Counted from the stretch's first letter, positions 25,202 through 34,528 are shown. The stretch is DNA of 64,000 nucleotides from Synergistaceae bacterium (GCA_017540085.1 JAFYBQ010000026.1:1-64000); one strand, 5' to 3'. Numbers and translations: made by a program. The notes: generated by a model from the sequence alone, not told the origin.

Positions 25202-25578
25202 GATATGTATGATTTGTAGGCCGACGGGGTCATGAGTGAGTCGAGTTCTGCGGGGTTGTCGGGTGAAAATTCAGCGAGCCAGCCTTCTCCGTAGGGATCA
25301 ATGTTGACTAGGCCGGGGGATTTCAGGATTTCGGGATTCACATGGGCAATTACGCCTGTTACGGGTGAATGAATTTCGCTGACTGACTTTGTGGCCTCGA
25401 CTGTGCCGAAAGTTTTTCCGGCCATGACGTGAGTCCCTTCCGGGTAAATCTCAATGTGTACGATGTCGCCAAGTGATGACTGTGAATAGTCGTCAATGCC
25501 TGTGCGTATAACTCCGCCGAGATTTTGCGCCCATTCGTTTGAGCGGGTATAGAGTAATTTTTCGTCAATCTCTATCAT
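25198..25578 (-). CDS. gcvH: GcvH-like lipoyl-carrier protein
   Basis: 126 residues, full H-protein length. The lipoylation lysine lies in FGTVEATKSVSEIHSP (about residue 64), with the GDIVHIEIYPEGTHV strand before it and GLVNIDPYGEGWLAEF after it, as in glycine cleavage H proteins. No gcvT or gcvP gene is nearby. Instead the stop overlaps the start of a radical SAM gene. It may serve the glycine cleavage system elsewhere or be a specialised carrier for its partner. Confidence 0.88.
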   Translation of the reverse strand: MIEIDEKLLYTRSNEWAQNLGGVIRTGIDDYSQSSLGDIVHIEIYPEGTHVMAGKTFGTVEATKSVSEIHSPVTGVIAHVNPEILKSPGLVNIDPYGEGWLAEFSPDNPAELDSLMTPSAYKSYIS

Positions 25579-25668
25579 GACTGCGCCTTCTTTTTTCGGG
25601 AATATGCAGGGAAATTACACTATAGGAATCAGAATGTCAACAGCCGCAAAACTTCACGGGGAAAATTT

Positions 25669-26961
25669 CTACATCCTCGAAACGCTAAAGGCCTTCACGC
25701 AAGCATTAGCCCCGATATTCGCGCCGTCCGTCCAATTCACCCCGTCAGCAGAAAAATAGCTCTCTTTCGGATTAACTTCTGCATTCTCGGAGTACCCTTT
25801 TACTTTTATTTCCGCAGGAACGTAACCGCCCGGCAAATTCAGGACAACGGAAAAATATTCTCCTTCCTTCAGCGTGAATCGTTCAGGCAAATTCACAGTA
25901 TGATAGCCGGCGTATTCCTGAGTCCCTTTCACCGCAGCAATCATTTCCCCGTCAGAAGGACTCGCCGGAAATTTATCCCCGTGATGATACACATACGCTT
26001 CATACGCTGAATTGTTGTTGAGAGTGTAGAACGCGATTTCCCGGAGCGACTCGCTTTTTCCTGAGACCCAGAAGACGTTTGCACACCAGGAATATTTCAC
26101 GGGCTTGCAGAATCCCAGCTCATCATAGCCGTAATGCCTCAGCCGGGAATTGTTACGCTCCACTATGAACGCCGTACCCCCTGAGTTATATTGCTCATAG
26201 GGCATCCAGAAATAGCCGCCCTCATTGCCGCGCATTGTTCCCCACGAGTTTTTGACGAGCCACGCCCCGTTTCTTTCAGGCTTAGGGGAAAAATTATCGC
26301 GGGAAAAATTATCGTCCCAGCCCGCAAGAAGAACATCATGATTCGTTGCTGTCCCGTGCGATTTGTTGAAGTACGTATAATGCCCTCCGCGCCTGCTGTA
26401 GTTGTCGGGGTCGCTGTATATGCTGATGACTATTGCCCCGTGAGTCATGATGAGTGATTTCTTGTCGCTGTCGCTGAGAGTCCTTCCGCCTGAAAGAAAA
26501 TATGCGTTCCTGAGCCTCATTGAACGCCGGAATTTTTCGGGGGCTTTGCGGGAAAGCTCGCGCCGTTTTGAGGCGGTTATTGTTGTCGAGTACGGCAGGA
26601 GTCTTTCGTCTGTCGGCCCTGACAGTCGGGACAATAACGCCACAGGCATGAACACGTTGCCTTCAAGCGAGAGAGTCCCGGACTTTATGCGCGATGTGAA
26701 GTTGCGACTCTTTATCGGGTCTCTGTAACTGTAGAAGGCTATGTGCATTTCGGAAAGGTCATGAGCTTTTCCGAGTCCCTGTGTCAGCCAGTTTGACTCC
26801 ATTGCTCCAAGTGCCGCGAACGCCCAGCAGGGGCCGGGGATTCCCTGATTCTTTACGCTTGTTATCCGGCCATAGTCGCGCAGGTCATATCTTGACGGAA
26901 GAGCCTCGGCAGAAATTGCAGCGGTAAGCAGAAATGTTATCAGCACAAAAAATTTTTTCAC
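25669..26961 (-). CDS. secreted papain-like (C1) peptidase with lectin-like C-terminal domain
   Basis: 430 residues. Signal peptide (about 1-20) is followed almost directly by the mature C1A domain without a propeptide: RYDLRDYGRITSVKNQGIPGPCWAFAALGAMES carries the oxyanion Gln and catalytic Cys, NHDVLLAGWDD the catalytic His, and VKNSWGTMRGNEGGYF the Asn. From about residue 300 a beta-rich domain (YDELGFCKPVKYSWCANVFWV onward) resembles the lectin-like domain often attached to such bacterial peptidases. GTG start. Likely digests extracellular protein. Ends with TAG. Confidence 0.88.
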   Translation of the reverse strand: MKKFFVLITFLLTAAISAEALPSRYDLRDYGRITSVKNQGIPGPCWAFAALGAMESNWLTQGLGKAHDLSEMHIAFYSYRDPIKSRNFTSRIKSGTLSLEGNVFMPVALLSRLSGPTDERLLPYSTTITASKRRELSRKAPEKFRRSMRLRNAYFLSGGRTLSDSDKKSLIMTHGAIVISIYSDPDNYSRRGGHYTYFNKSHGTATNHDVLLAGWDDNFSRDNFSPKPERNGAWLVKNSWGTMRGNEGGYFWMPYEQYNSGGTAFIVERNNSRLRHYGYDELGFCKPVKYSWCANVFWVSGKSESLREIAFYTLNNNSAYEAYVYHHGDKFPASPSDGEMIAAVKGTQEYAGYHTVNLPERFTLKEGEYFSVVLNLPGGYVPAEIKVKGYSENAEVNPKESYFSADGVNWTDGANIGANACVKAFSVSRM

Positions 26962-27012
26962 GTATAATCAGCTCCATTCAACAGCAATATTCTACACTGA
27001 AGGAAGGTTTTT

Positions 27013-27453
27013 ATTCTGCAATACAATTTTTACGGCTGGGAGAACTCCGGCCATGTTCACGCCATAAATCACGATTACCCCGGCATTCTCACTCCCTGCG
27101 ACTTGTACGATGCCCTGCTTCACGTCTGGTGCGAATATTCCTGCACTCCGAGACTCCGCCATGAGTGGACAGCCGATAACCCGACATTAGGCCAGTGCGC
27201 TATAACATCATTCCTCGCACAGGACATTTTCGGCGGCCATGTTTACGGAGTCCCGCTTGAGGGCGGAAATTTTCACTGCTATAACGTTGTAGGGGATTAT
27301 GCGTTTGATCTGACTAGTGAACAGTTTGACGGAGAGGCACTGAATTACGCGGGCAATCCTGAGCAGAGCAGGGAGACTCATTTTCTGCGGACGGAGAAGC
27401 GAGAACGCTACGAATATTTATGTGCTAGATTGAGGGAGTATTGCGGGAAATAG
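27013..27453 (+). CDS. YunG-family protein, probably from a non-ATG start
   Basis: The YunG-like core (YDALLHVWCEYS, then TADNPTLGQCAITSFLAQDIFGG and HCYNVV) begins near a TTG at 27103, which lacks a ribosome site. The frame stays open and protein-like upstream (QYNFYGWENSGHVHAINHDY) back to an ATT at 27013 or CTG at 27016, preceded by AGGAAGG at 27001-27007. I therefore place the start at 27013, giving 146 residues; the start codon is uncertain. YunG proteins are small, cytoplasmic and of unknown function. It overlaps the ABC ATPase gene by 13 bases and is the first gene of a four-gene operon. Confidence 0.65.
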   Translation: MLQYNFYGWENSGHVHAINHDYPGILTPCDLYDALLHVWCEYSCTPRLRHEWTADNPTLGQCAITSFLAQDIFGGHVYGVPLEGGNFHCYNVVGDYAFDLTSEQFDGEALNYAGNPEQSRETHFLRTEKRERYEYLCARLREYCGK

Positions 27454-28343
27454 CGTACAGCGTCAGGAATCTTTGCGCCTGCTACGGGAAAAAGACAGTC
27501 CTGCGTGATTTGTCGCTCGATATTCCGCCGGGACTCGTCTCGCTAATCGGGCCTAACGGTTCGGGGAAGTCTACATTTCTGCGAGTTCTTGCGGGATTGA
27601 TGGCGTATTCGGGGAATGTCATTCTTCATGATTCTGCACCTTGTGAGGCGTTACCCCTTTCGGCAAGCCGTGTCCTCCCTTGTGAGGCGTTACCCCTCTC
27701 GGCAAGCCGTGTCCCCCCTAACTTAGGGGGGATGTTGAGCGCAGTGAAACAGAGGGGTGATACATCAGAGGTCAGGAATATTCCCCGGCGTGAATTTGCG
27801 CGTAATGCTGCGTTCGTGATGAGCGGAAACAGTCTGAGGCCGTCATACCCTTTCAGCGTCCGCGAGATTATCGAGATGGGCAGGCTTCCCTACAGGGGGA
27901 TTTTCTCACGGCTGACTCAGTCCGACATTGACGCGGTGAATCAGTCAGCAGAAATTTTAGGGATAACACATCTTCTTGAACGGGACATTATGACTCTCTC
28001 TGACGGTGAAAGGCAGCTTGCTTTTCTTGCGTGTTCACTGGCACAGAACACGGGAATAATTCTGCTTGACGAGCCTACGAGCGCACTTGACCCAGACAAG
28101 TCCGCAAAAGTTTTCGCGATTCTGAGGACTCTTGCTGACGGCGGAAGGAGTATCATTGCGGCGGTTCATGACATAAATTTGTCGCTGTCATATTCTGATT
28201 ATTACATTGCGTTAAGGGATGGGGAATTAATTTCGCATGGCCGGAAAATTTCGGGTTCAGTCCTGAGAAAATTATACGGAACAGAATTTATACCCTACAA
28301 CAACAAAGAAAGGAACGATTCAATGTGGCGCGCTTTGCCGTAA
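27441..28343 (+). CDS. FecE/BtuD-type ABC ATPase carrying an in-frame repeat insertion
   Basis: 300 residues against about 255 for the family. Walker A IGPNGSGKSTFLRVLAGLM, signature LSDGERQLAFLACSLAQ, Walker B IILLDEPTSALDPD and H-loop IAAVHDINLSLS are intact. Between strand GNVILHDS and helix NIPRREFARNAAFV, about 40 extra residues are encoded by a palindromic repeat element inserted without breaking the frame; they include PCEALPLSASRV twice. TTG start close behind AGGGAG. The next gene, a binding protein, overlaps it, but no BtuC/FecD permease is present. Likely iron-complex or cobamide uptake. Confidence 0.85.
   Translation: MREIAYSVRNLCACYGKKTVLRDLSLDIPPGLVSLIGPNGSGKSTFLRVLAGLMAYSGNVILHDSAPCEALPLSASRVLPCEALPLSASRVPPNLGGMLSAVKQRGDTSEVRNIPRREFARNAAFVMSGNSLRPSYPFSVREIIEMGRLPYRGIFSRLTQSDIDAVNQSAEILGITHLLERDIMTLSDGERQLAFLACSLAQNTGIILLDEPTSALDPDKSAKVFAILRTLADGGRSIIAAVHDINLSLSYSDYYIALRDGELISHGRKISGSVLRKLYGTEFIPYNNKERNDSMWRALP
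27639..27763. repeat. dispersed palindromic repeat, copy 2, inside a coding gene
   Basis: A 39-base unit is repeated in tandem (27639-27677 and 27678-27716), then CCCCCCTAACTTAGGGGGG forms a perfect palindrome near 27713-27731, and the element ends near AGAGGGGTGATAC. Its GTTACCCCT and AGGGG(G)T ends match copy 1. Total length keeps the ATPase frame. Confidence 0.75.
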
Positions 28344-29158
28344 CAATATTGATGATTATGATGATGATATGCCCGGCTGAGTCTGAAGCTCTGCGGGTGA
28401 TTTCGCTTTATCCGGGGCATTCGGACAACATTTCAGCGATGGAGGGGAATTTGATTGCGCTGTCGGAAAATGATGATGATGATTTGCTGCCTGACTTGCC
28501 GCGAGTCTCTCTGCGTTCGGGGGCTGAAAGAATACTTGCGTTACGTCCTGACATTGTGATTACCCGGCCATTTGCCGAGCGTATCAACCCGAATATGTAT
28601 GACGTTCTGAGGCGTTCGGGCGTGAAAGTAGTCAGCATTGACCCGCCGAAATGGGACGATTTCCCCGCATACCTGCTGACCCTCGCGGAGAGTCTCAATC
28701 TTGACCCCGTGAAAGGAATCGCCCGGCTAAATTCCGCGCTTGAGGGAATAGAGTCCCCGTCAGCAAAAAAAACCCGCGTGTTCTTGGAGGCAACATCAAG
28801 AGAGCTTCACACCTGCGCCCCGGACTCATGGCCTGCCAGACTCATAGCACTTGCGGGAGGCGTGAACATTGCCGCGGACGCTGTGCCATTGCGCGAGGGA
28901 AGCACCGTAGCCCCGTATGGCGTTGAGCGTGTTTTGAGGAAGGCGGAAAGCATTGACGTTTACATCATTCAGACGGGGGCAATGAATCCTGCGACTGTTC
29001 GAGATTTTCGGGGGCGTGAATGGGCGGGAGCGTTACGACATGCGAGAGTGTGCGAGATCCCCGAACGTTATATCAGCCGTCCTTCACTCTTGGGCCTCGA
29101 AAAGGGGATAAAAATCCTGCGTCAGATTTTCACGGAGGACTCGAAAAATGCCCGGTAA
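28325..29158 (+). CDS. BtuF/FhuD-type periplasmic binding protein
   Basis: 277 residues with a Met-rich signal peptide (about 1-22). The fold of class III (helical backbone) binding proteins is seen in LRVISLYPGHSDNISAM, then ILALRPDIVITRP, VSIDPPKWDDFPAYL and LIALAGGVNIAAD. GTG start lies within the end of the ATPase gene, so the two are coupled. It would capture a metal-chelate or corrinoid for the ATPase; the permease must be supplied from elsewhere. Overlaps the next gene by 11 bases. Confidence 0.82.
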   Translation: MARFAVTILMIMMMICPAESEALRVISLYPGHSDNISAMEGNLIALSENDDDDLLPDLPRVSLRSGAERILALRPDIVITRPFAERINPNMYDVLRRSGVKVVSIDPPKWDDFPAYLLTLAESLNLDPVKGIARLNSALEGIESPSAKKTRVFLEATSRELHTCAPDSWPARLIALAGGVNIAADAVPLREGSTVAPYGVERVLRKAESIDVYIIQTGAMNPATVRDFRGREWAGALRHARVCEIPERYISRPSLLGLEKGIKILRQIFTEDSKNAR

Positions 29159-30098
29159 ATTACAGCCTGATGTTTTGCGCTCGAATGTATTGGACTTTTC
29201 CGGGACGGTGAGAAGTGATTTGCTTGTGGGCGGTGGGATCGGCGAGGATGCCGCGTTAATCCGTGTGCCTGACGGGATACTAGTTGCGGCCTCAGACCCC
29301 GTAACAGGAGCAACACGCAACGCCGGGAAACTCCTCGTCCACATAAACGCGAACGATATAGCCTGCAAGGGCGGCGATCCTTCCTGGCTCATAGTAACCC
29401 TAATCGTACCCGACTCAATGGGCGCGGGATATGTTCATGACATTATGCGCGAGATTCACGAGACGTGCGCGGAAATGGGAATAGCCATCGCCGGAGGACA
29501 TACGGAATTAACAGACCGTTACGCACAGCCGGTAATTTCGGGTACTATGCTGGGAATGACTCATCACGAACTCAGCGCAAAGAAGATTCACGGCGGTGAT
29601 GTGATTCTTGTTACGGGGCATTGCGGACTCGAAGGAATGAGCATTGTTGCCCACGACAGGCCGGAACTGTTCGCCGGAATTTTCACGCCTGAAGAGATGA
29701 CTGTCATACGCTTGTGGGGAAATGATTTCTCCGTCGTCAAGCCCGCAAAAATTCTCCGGGATTACGCTGTGTACATGCATGACCCTACAGAGGGCGGCCT
29801 CAATGGAGCGTTCTACGAAATGCAGGAGGGAAGCGGACTCGGAATTGAGATTTTCCGGGAGAATATCCCCGTGTCGCCCCTGACCCTGAGAGCCTCGCGG
29901 GAATTATGCTTTGACCCGTACAATCTCATATCATCGGGAATGCTTGCGGCTGTGATTCCTTCTGAGAGAGTCGAACAGGCACAGGCTGAATTAGAGTCAG
30001 CCGGAATAAATTCGGGGATTGCGGGAAGATTTGTTGACTGGGGAAAATTATCATTCAGCACAAACGAGGAGTTATGGAAAATTTTAGCTCTGCGCTGA
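29148..30098 (+). CDS. AIR-synthase-related (HypE/ThiL-like) protein
   Basis: 316 residues with both AIRS domains. GIGEDAALIRVPDG is the ATP-binding start, ASDPVTGATRNAGKLLVHINANDIACKGGDP matches HypE-type text, IAGGHTELTDRY and DPTEGGLNGAFYEM follow in family order. The C-terminus ends WKILALR and lacks the PRIC cysteine that HypE uses for cyanide formation, so it is not a canonical hydrogenase maturation factor. It is the last gene of the YunG/ABC operon. Substrate unknown. Confidence 0.8.
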   Translation: MPGKLQPDVLRSNVLDFSGTVRSDLLVGGGIGEDAALIRVPDGILVAASDPVTGATRNAGKLLVHINANDIACKGGDPSWLIVTLIVPDSMGAGYVHDIMREIHETCAEMGIAIAGGHTELTDRYAQPVISGTMLGMTHHELSAKKIHGGDVILVTGHCGLEGMSIVAHDRPELFAGIFTPEEMTVIRLWGNDFSVVKPAKILRDYAVYMHDPTEGGLNGAFYEMQEGSGLGIEIFRENIPVSPLTLRASRELCFDPYNLISSGMLAAVIPSERVEQAQAELESAGINSGIAGRFVDWGKLSFSTNEELWKILALR

Positions 30099-30156
30099 GT
30101 CTGTGATAAAATCAACAATCATCATATAATTTGCAATTCAAGGGAGAAGTCTTTTC

Positions 30157-32130
30157 ATGAAGCGTAATTTTGTCCGCGCTATTTTGGTTTTTGCGGCTGT
30201 AATTTTCGCGGCTGTTATTTCGGGGGGGTGCGGAGGTTCAAGCGGCGGCATTGTTACAATACCTGACAACCCTACAGAGCCGACACCGCAGACTTCAGCG
30301 CGTTATGTCCTTGCGGGAAGCCTCACGGAAGCGCGTTTTGACGGGAGCGACTTAACGCCATACCTCAGCGAGCGTATCACAGAGGCTTACGACACATCCG
30401 ATATTGCCGGGCTGACAGGTGTAATCAACAGCCTGACCTCAAAGGATATGCTGTTTTTCGGGAATGCCGCGGAAACCTTGCCGGAGAATACCGGGGCCGC
30501 TGAGGTGCTGACCCTTCTGGCAAGCCTCGTGAGCGCGTATGAGAGGGGCGTTGCGATGGTCGCTGTTTACGCGGACGAAGCAAGCGTTAGGGCGATGGAT
30601 GCCTTTGTGGGATTCTCGTTCGCCCGTCCTGACCCGAACGCGCCGTACCCGCTCTTTGAGCTTCTCGGAATAGCGCGCCGTCCGTTTGCTGACGGGATAC
30701 CGCACGTTTTCACCTACGTGGCGAAATGCAGCGGCAACCATGAATATTACAGCGGCATGATCTCAAACGGCACGTCAGACGACTTTGGGCCGGGGCTTTC
30801 TGTTTCAGGCGGGCATAACGAGGAGCTGTGCAGAAGCCGTGTGCAGGCGCTGTTCGACTGGCAGTCGGAGCTTGACGGAAAAATTGAAGAGATGAAAGCG
30901 GAAATCGAGTCGGAAGTCGCGGCGGCGGTTACGGTAATTGATGCCAAAGAGCTGGAAAGAAGGACACGTGAAGCCCTCTATCTCGTACAGGGAGTAACGA
31001 CAGAATACGTGGATATAGAGTCAATGCCGTTTTCGCAGTACTACCGCCAGAACGTGTATGGCCGCGCTGACAAAGAAGGCGTGCTTATGGCCTCGCTTGA
31101 TATGCTGCCGCAGAATCTTTCCGTCCAGCGCAAAACCAGCGCAAAGTATCAGGTAGTCAGCCTTCACTCGTTCGAAAACCATAACGACTATTACATAGTC
31201 AAAGCCTGGGTCGATACAGAGCCGACGCTGGGAAGATACGATGACATGTCCCTTCTTTCGGGCTTCACCAAGTCGCTTGCCCTGTACATGTGGCCGGGCG
31301 TGAAAGCAGAACGCCTTGAGTTTTACGACCCTGACAAGACACTTGAAGGCGAATTCTCGTATTATGGACACAGAAAGTGGAGCATTAACAACGGCCTCAG
31401 CGTTACTCATAAGCCACAAAATACTTGGGCAGGCCAGAACAATACCGGGCGCTGGATAATGTATGTAGGAAAACGCAGCGGGATACAACTAGGATACACG
31501 TACTCTGAGAAGCTGACTTACAGTTCCGACTCACAGGAGTCGTCCAATGGGGATTATAAGATTACCCCTATGCCTTACACAGACAGCGGGACACGTGTCG
31601 CGAAATGGAATACCACGGCTGACTGGCCCGGCTACACCAGCGGGGATTACACGCTCTCAAGAGCGTCAGGCACCAGACTGTCGTTCGGGGCAGAGGCTAT
31701 TTTCCGGGCACTTCCTGCTGAGAGGGACTCGTTTGAGATCTATGCGAAAGCCGGATGGGGAGACGGGATCGCGTTTGACCGCGGCGGCAAGCATTACCAG
31801 TTTGAGTCGGCTGTGGACGGGGCAGTTGTCAAGCCGAATTTCCTGCGCCCTCTGTACACGGCTGTAGTTACGGTGAATGATAATGGTTACGTGGCATCGG
31901 AAGACTGCTACGCATTCGAGGCGAAACTGATGACAGAAGCAGCCTGGACAGCAGAAAGCGACTCAGACTGGCTTTCAGTGTCCACGAAATCAGGCGGCGA
32001 GGGGAGCAGCAGCCTGTATTACACAGCCAGGAAGAATAACACCGGCGAGGAGCGCACAGGGACAATAACGGTCAAGTCAGGCGTAGACGAGGTATATATC
32101 ACGTACACGCAGAAGGCGCAGGCACAGTAA
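30157..32130 (+). CDS. large lipoprotein with a C-terminal BACON-like domain
   Basis: 657 residues. The N-terminus ends in the lipobox ISGGC with Cys25, followed by a Gly/Ser and Pro/Thr linker, so it is a surface or periplasmic lipoprotein. A middle region of about 500 residues contains a helical stretch (EEMKAEIESEVAAAV near residue 245) and then a beta-rich, aromatic-rich part; I do not recognise it, though the pattern of Tyr/Trp strands is vaguely like beta-pore toxins. The last ~75 residues (AAWTAESDSDWLSVSTKSGG, then TGTITVKSG) look like a BACON domain, an adhesive fold common in gut bacteria. Terminator follows. Confidence 0.75.
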   Translation: MKRNFVRAILVFAAVIFAAVISGGCGGSSGGIVTIPDNPTEPTPQTSARYVLAGSLTEARFDGSDLTPYLSERITEAYDTSDIAGLTGVINSLTSKDMLFFGNAAETLPENTGAAEVLTLLASLVSAYERGVAMVAVYADEASVRAMDAFVGFSFARPDPNAPYPLFELLGIARRPFADGIPHVFTYVAKCSGNHEYYSGMISNGTSDDFGPGLSVSGGHNEELCRSRVQALFDWQSELDGKIEEMKAEIESEVAAAVTVIDAKELERRTREALYLVQGVTTEYVDIESMPFSQYYRQNVYGRADKEGVLMASLDMLPQNLSVQRKTSAKYQVVSLHSFENHNDYYIVKAWVDTEPTLGRYDDMSLLSGFTKSLALYMWPGVKAERLEFYDPDKTLEGEFSYYGHRKWSINNGLSVTHKPQNTWAGQNNTGRWIMYVGKRSGIQLGYTYSEKLTYSSDSQESSNGDYKITPMPYTDSGTRVAKWNTTADWPGYTSGDYTLSRASGTRLSFGAEAIFRALPAERDSFEIYAKAGWGDGIAFDRGGKHYQFESAVDGAVVKPNFLRPLYTAVVTVNDNGYVASEDCYAFEAKLMTEAAWTAESDSDWLSVSTKSGGEGSSSLYYTARKNNTGEERTGTITVKSGVDEVYITYTQKAQAQ

Positions 32131-32168
32131 GACGCTCTGAGCTTCCGCGCTGATACAGTGAAAATATT

Positions 32169-32208
32169 GCGGCCGGGGATTTTGATTCTCTGGCCGCGGT
32201 TTTTTTTG
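32169..32208 (+). terminator. strong terminator of the BACON lipoprotein gene
   Basis: GCGGCC (32169-32174) pairs with GGCCGC (32192-32197), with further inner pairing, then eight T. Confidence 0.9.
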
Positions 32209-32274
32209 CTGGCAAACGGATATAATATACAGGTTTAATCCCAATAAATTACGAAGGGAACGTGCAAAAGTTTA

Positions 32275-34074
32275 ATGGCAAGAATATTCAACAATGAATG
32301 GCAGAGGACGAAACTTTGCGGGACATTCACGGAAGATGACGCAGGGAAGGAAGTCCGCGCAAATGGCTGGGTGCGTGCAAGGCGCGACCTCGGCGGAATA
32401 ATCTTCATTGAGGTGTGGGACTGGACCGGGCCGATTCAGGTAGTGTTCAACCCTGAAGCCGGAGAGATTCACGACATGGCCGGGAGACTCCGCAACGAGT
32501 ACTGCATAGCGGTCAAAGGGAAAATGCGTATACGTCCCGAAGGCACCGACAATCCCGAACTGAAGACAGGAAATATTGAGATTGTAGCGTCAGATTTGCT
32601 TGTGATGTCGAAAGCAAAACCCCTCCCGTTTGAAGTAGGCGACGAAACAGAAACAGTTGACGAGAACATACGCCTGAAATATCGCTATCTTGACATGCGC
32701 CGTGAAAAAATGCAGTTCAACATGAGGACACGCGCAAAGATTAACTCATTCACGCGGCGTTATCTTGAGGAGCGGAATTTTGTCGAGCTTGAGACTCCCA
32801 TGCTGACGAAGGCAACCCCGGAGGGCGCGAGGGATTATCTTGTTCCTTCACGTGTCAATCAGGGCTGCTTCTACGCACTTCCGCAGAGTCCTCAGCTCTT
32901 CAAGCAGATACTAATGATTTCCGGGTTCGACAGGTATTATCAGATTGCGCGGTGCTTCCGTGATGAGGATTTGCGCGCAGACCGCCAGCCGGAATTTACG
33001 CAGGTTGACATAGAGATGAGCTACATTGTTGAGGACGATATTATGTCGCTCATTGAGGGCTACATGAAGGGACTCTTTAAGGAGATTCGCGGCGTTGACA
33101 TTCCGACTCCGTTCATGAGAATGTCATACTGGGACGCGATGGACAAATACGGCAGCGACAAGCCGGATTTGAGGGTGAAACTTGAGCTTTGCGACTTGGC
33201 GGACGCATTCAGGGACTCAGGGTTTGAGCCATTCCGCAGAATTTTGGAGAACGGCGGAGTTGTTCGGGGACTCAGGCTTCCGGGGGGAGCGTCATTATCA
33301 CGCAAAGAAATTCTTGACCTCGAAGCCCGCGCAATAAAGCTCGGCACATCGGGACTCGCAAATTTCCTCTACAAGGACGGCGGACTAAAAGGCCCTCTCG
33401 TGAAATTCCTGAAGCCGGAAGATTTAGAGAAGGTTAAAGAACTCGGAGCAATGCAGCCCGATGACGCGCTATTTATCGTGGCTCATGCCTCACGCGCTAA
33501 AGCCTGCGAGATTCTCGGAACGTTGCGGCTTGAGTTAGGGAAGAAACGCGCTGACCTTTTCGACGACTCGCCGGACAACTGGCGGTTCTTGTGGGTAACA
33601 AAATTCCCGCTGTTTGAGTGGAACGCTGACGAAAAACGCTGGGAGGCTATGCATCATCCGTTCACGTCCCCTGCGCTTGACAATGATACGCCGTTTGACG
33701 AAGATCCCGCGAACGCATTAGCCCGGGCGTATGACTGCGTACTCAACGGCAACGAGGTCGGCGGAGGCTCAATCAGGATTCATGACCCTGATGTTCAGGC
33801 GAGACTCTTCAAGTGTCTTGGGATTACTCCTGAAGCGGCCAAGCGGAGATTCGGGTTCTTCCTTGACGCATTGTCATACGGGACTCCTCCTCACGGGGGG
33901 CTTGCTCTCGGTGTTGACAGGCTCGTGATGTTACTTTGCGGAGGAAACTCAATCCGCGATGTTATGGCGTTCCCTAAGACGCAGAAAGCTCAGTGCCTAA
34001 TGTCAGGTGCGCCTGACGCTGTAGAGCAGGAAAGACTCGATGAACTTGCAATCAGCGTAGTGAAGGACGAGTAA
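32275..34074 (+). CDS. aspS: aspartyl-tRNA synthetase
   Basis: Class II synthetase charging tRNA-Asp (possibly also tRNA-Asn). 599 residues, bacterial length. It has an N-terminal OB anticodon-binding domain ([20 protein letters not shown]), motif 2 around [25 protein letters not shown], the bacterial GAD insertion (about 280-410), and motif 3 at [15 protein letters not shown] near residue 540. The ribosome site (AAGGGAA) is about 13 bases from the ATG. Single-gene unit. Confidence 0.98.
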   Translation: MARIFNNEWQRTKLCGTFTEDDAGKEVRANGWVRARRDLGGIIFIEVWDWTGPIQVVFNPEAGEIHDMAGRLRNEYCIAVKGKMRIRPEGTDNPELKTGNIEIVASDLLVMSKAKPLPFEVGDETETVDENIRLKYRYLDMRREKMQFNMRTRAKINSFTRRYLEERNFVELETPMLTKATPEGARDYLVPSRVNQGCFYALPQSPQLFKQILMISGFDRYYQIARCFRDEDLRADRQPEFTQVDIEMSYIVEDDIMSLIEGYMKGLFKEIRGVDIPTPFMRMSYWDAMDKYGSDKPDLRVKLELCDLADAFRDSGFEPFRRILENGGVVRGLRLPGGASLSRKEILDLEARAIKLGTSGLANFLYKDGGLKGPLVKFLKPEDLEKVKELGAMQPDDALFIVAHASRAKACEILGTLRLELGKKRADLFDDSPDNWRFLWVTKFPLFEWNADEKRWEAMHHPFTSPALDNDTPFDEDPANALARAYDCVLNGNEVGGGSIRIHDPDVQARLFKCLGITPEAAKRRFGFFLDALSYGTPPHGGLALGVDRLVMLLCGGNSIRDVMAFPKTQKAQCLMSGAPDAVEQERLDELAISVVKDE

Positions 34075-34087
34075 CAAAGGACAAAAA

Positions 34088-34120
34088 AATTCCCCCCGCC
34101 GAATTATGACAGGGGGATTA
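34088..34120. terminator. bidirectional terminator after aspS
   Basis: ATTCCCCCC pairs with GGGGGATTA around GCCGAATTATGACA, with A-rich left and T-rich right flanks. Shared with the convergent zinc-ribbon gene. Confidence 0.75.
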
Positions 34121-34132
34121 ATTTTATTCCGG

Positions 34133-34390
34133 CTACTTGTTTGTTGCCTCGTCAACTGCCGCATTGAGGGCGCAAACCGCGCAGGCTTCTTTCGCGCTGT
34201 GGACGCTTCCGCATTTCGGGCAGGTTACCATGTCGCCCTCTGTGGCGTATAGCCTTATCCCGTGGCATTCGGGGCATTCGTAAATGTCAACGTGAACCCT
34301 GTCGGCCTTCAGAAATGAGCTTCCCATAGGATAGCCTTTCTCCCTGAGCTTTAATTCTTTCTTGCATGACGGGCAAATTTTTTCTGCCAT
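34133..34390 (-). CDS. small multi-zinc-ribbon protein
   Basis: 85 residues with four CxxC knuckles, CPSC at residue 6, CPEC near 39, CPKC near 57 and CAVC near 70, so two zinc ribbons are likely. Length and layout resemble small zinc-ribbon proteins of unknown role, often nucleic-acid or protein adaptors. No partner gene is evident. Ends with TAG. Confidence 0.7.
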   Translation of the reverse strand: MAEKICPSCKKELKLREKGYPMGSSFLKADRVHVDIYECPECHGIRLYATEGDMVTCPKCGSVHSAKEACAVCALNAAVDEATNK

Positions 34391-34506
34391 CTCAATACAT
34401 CACCTTCCGTTAATTTCCCGCAATTATATCACGTGTCCCTGCACTTAAATTTACGGGGATTTAATTTATGGCTTGCCGTGAAAATTTTTGTCCGCACAAT
34501 TTCTAC

Positions 34507-34528
34507 ACGAATCGCAGAGGCTCTCCGG
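34507..34528 (+). repeat. 22-base direct repeat, left copy
   Basis: ACGAATCGCAGAGGCTCTCC plus GG, identical to 35179-35200. The two copies flank the Synerg-CTERM gene. The left copy is followed by a partial terminator-like structure and a T7 run. Confidence 0.8.
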
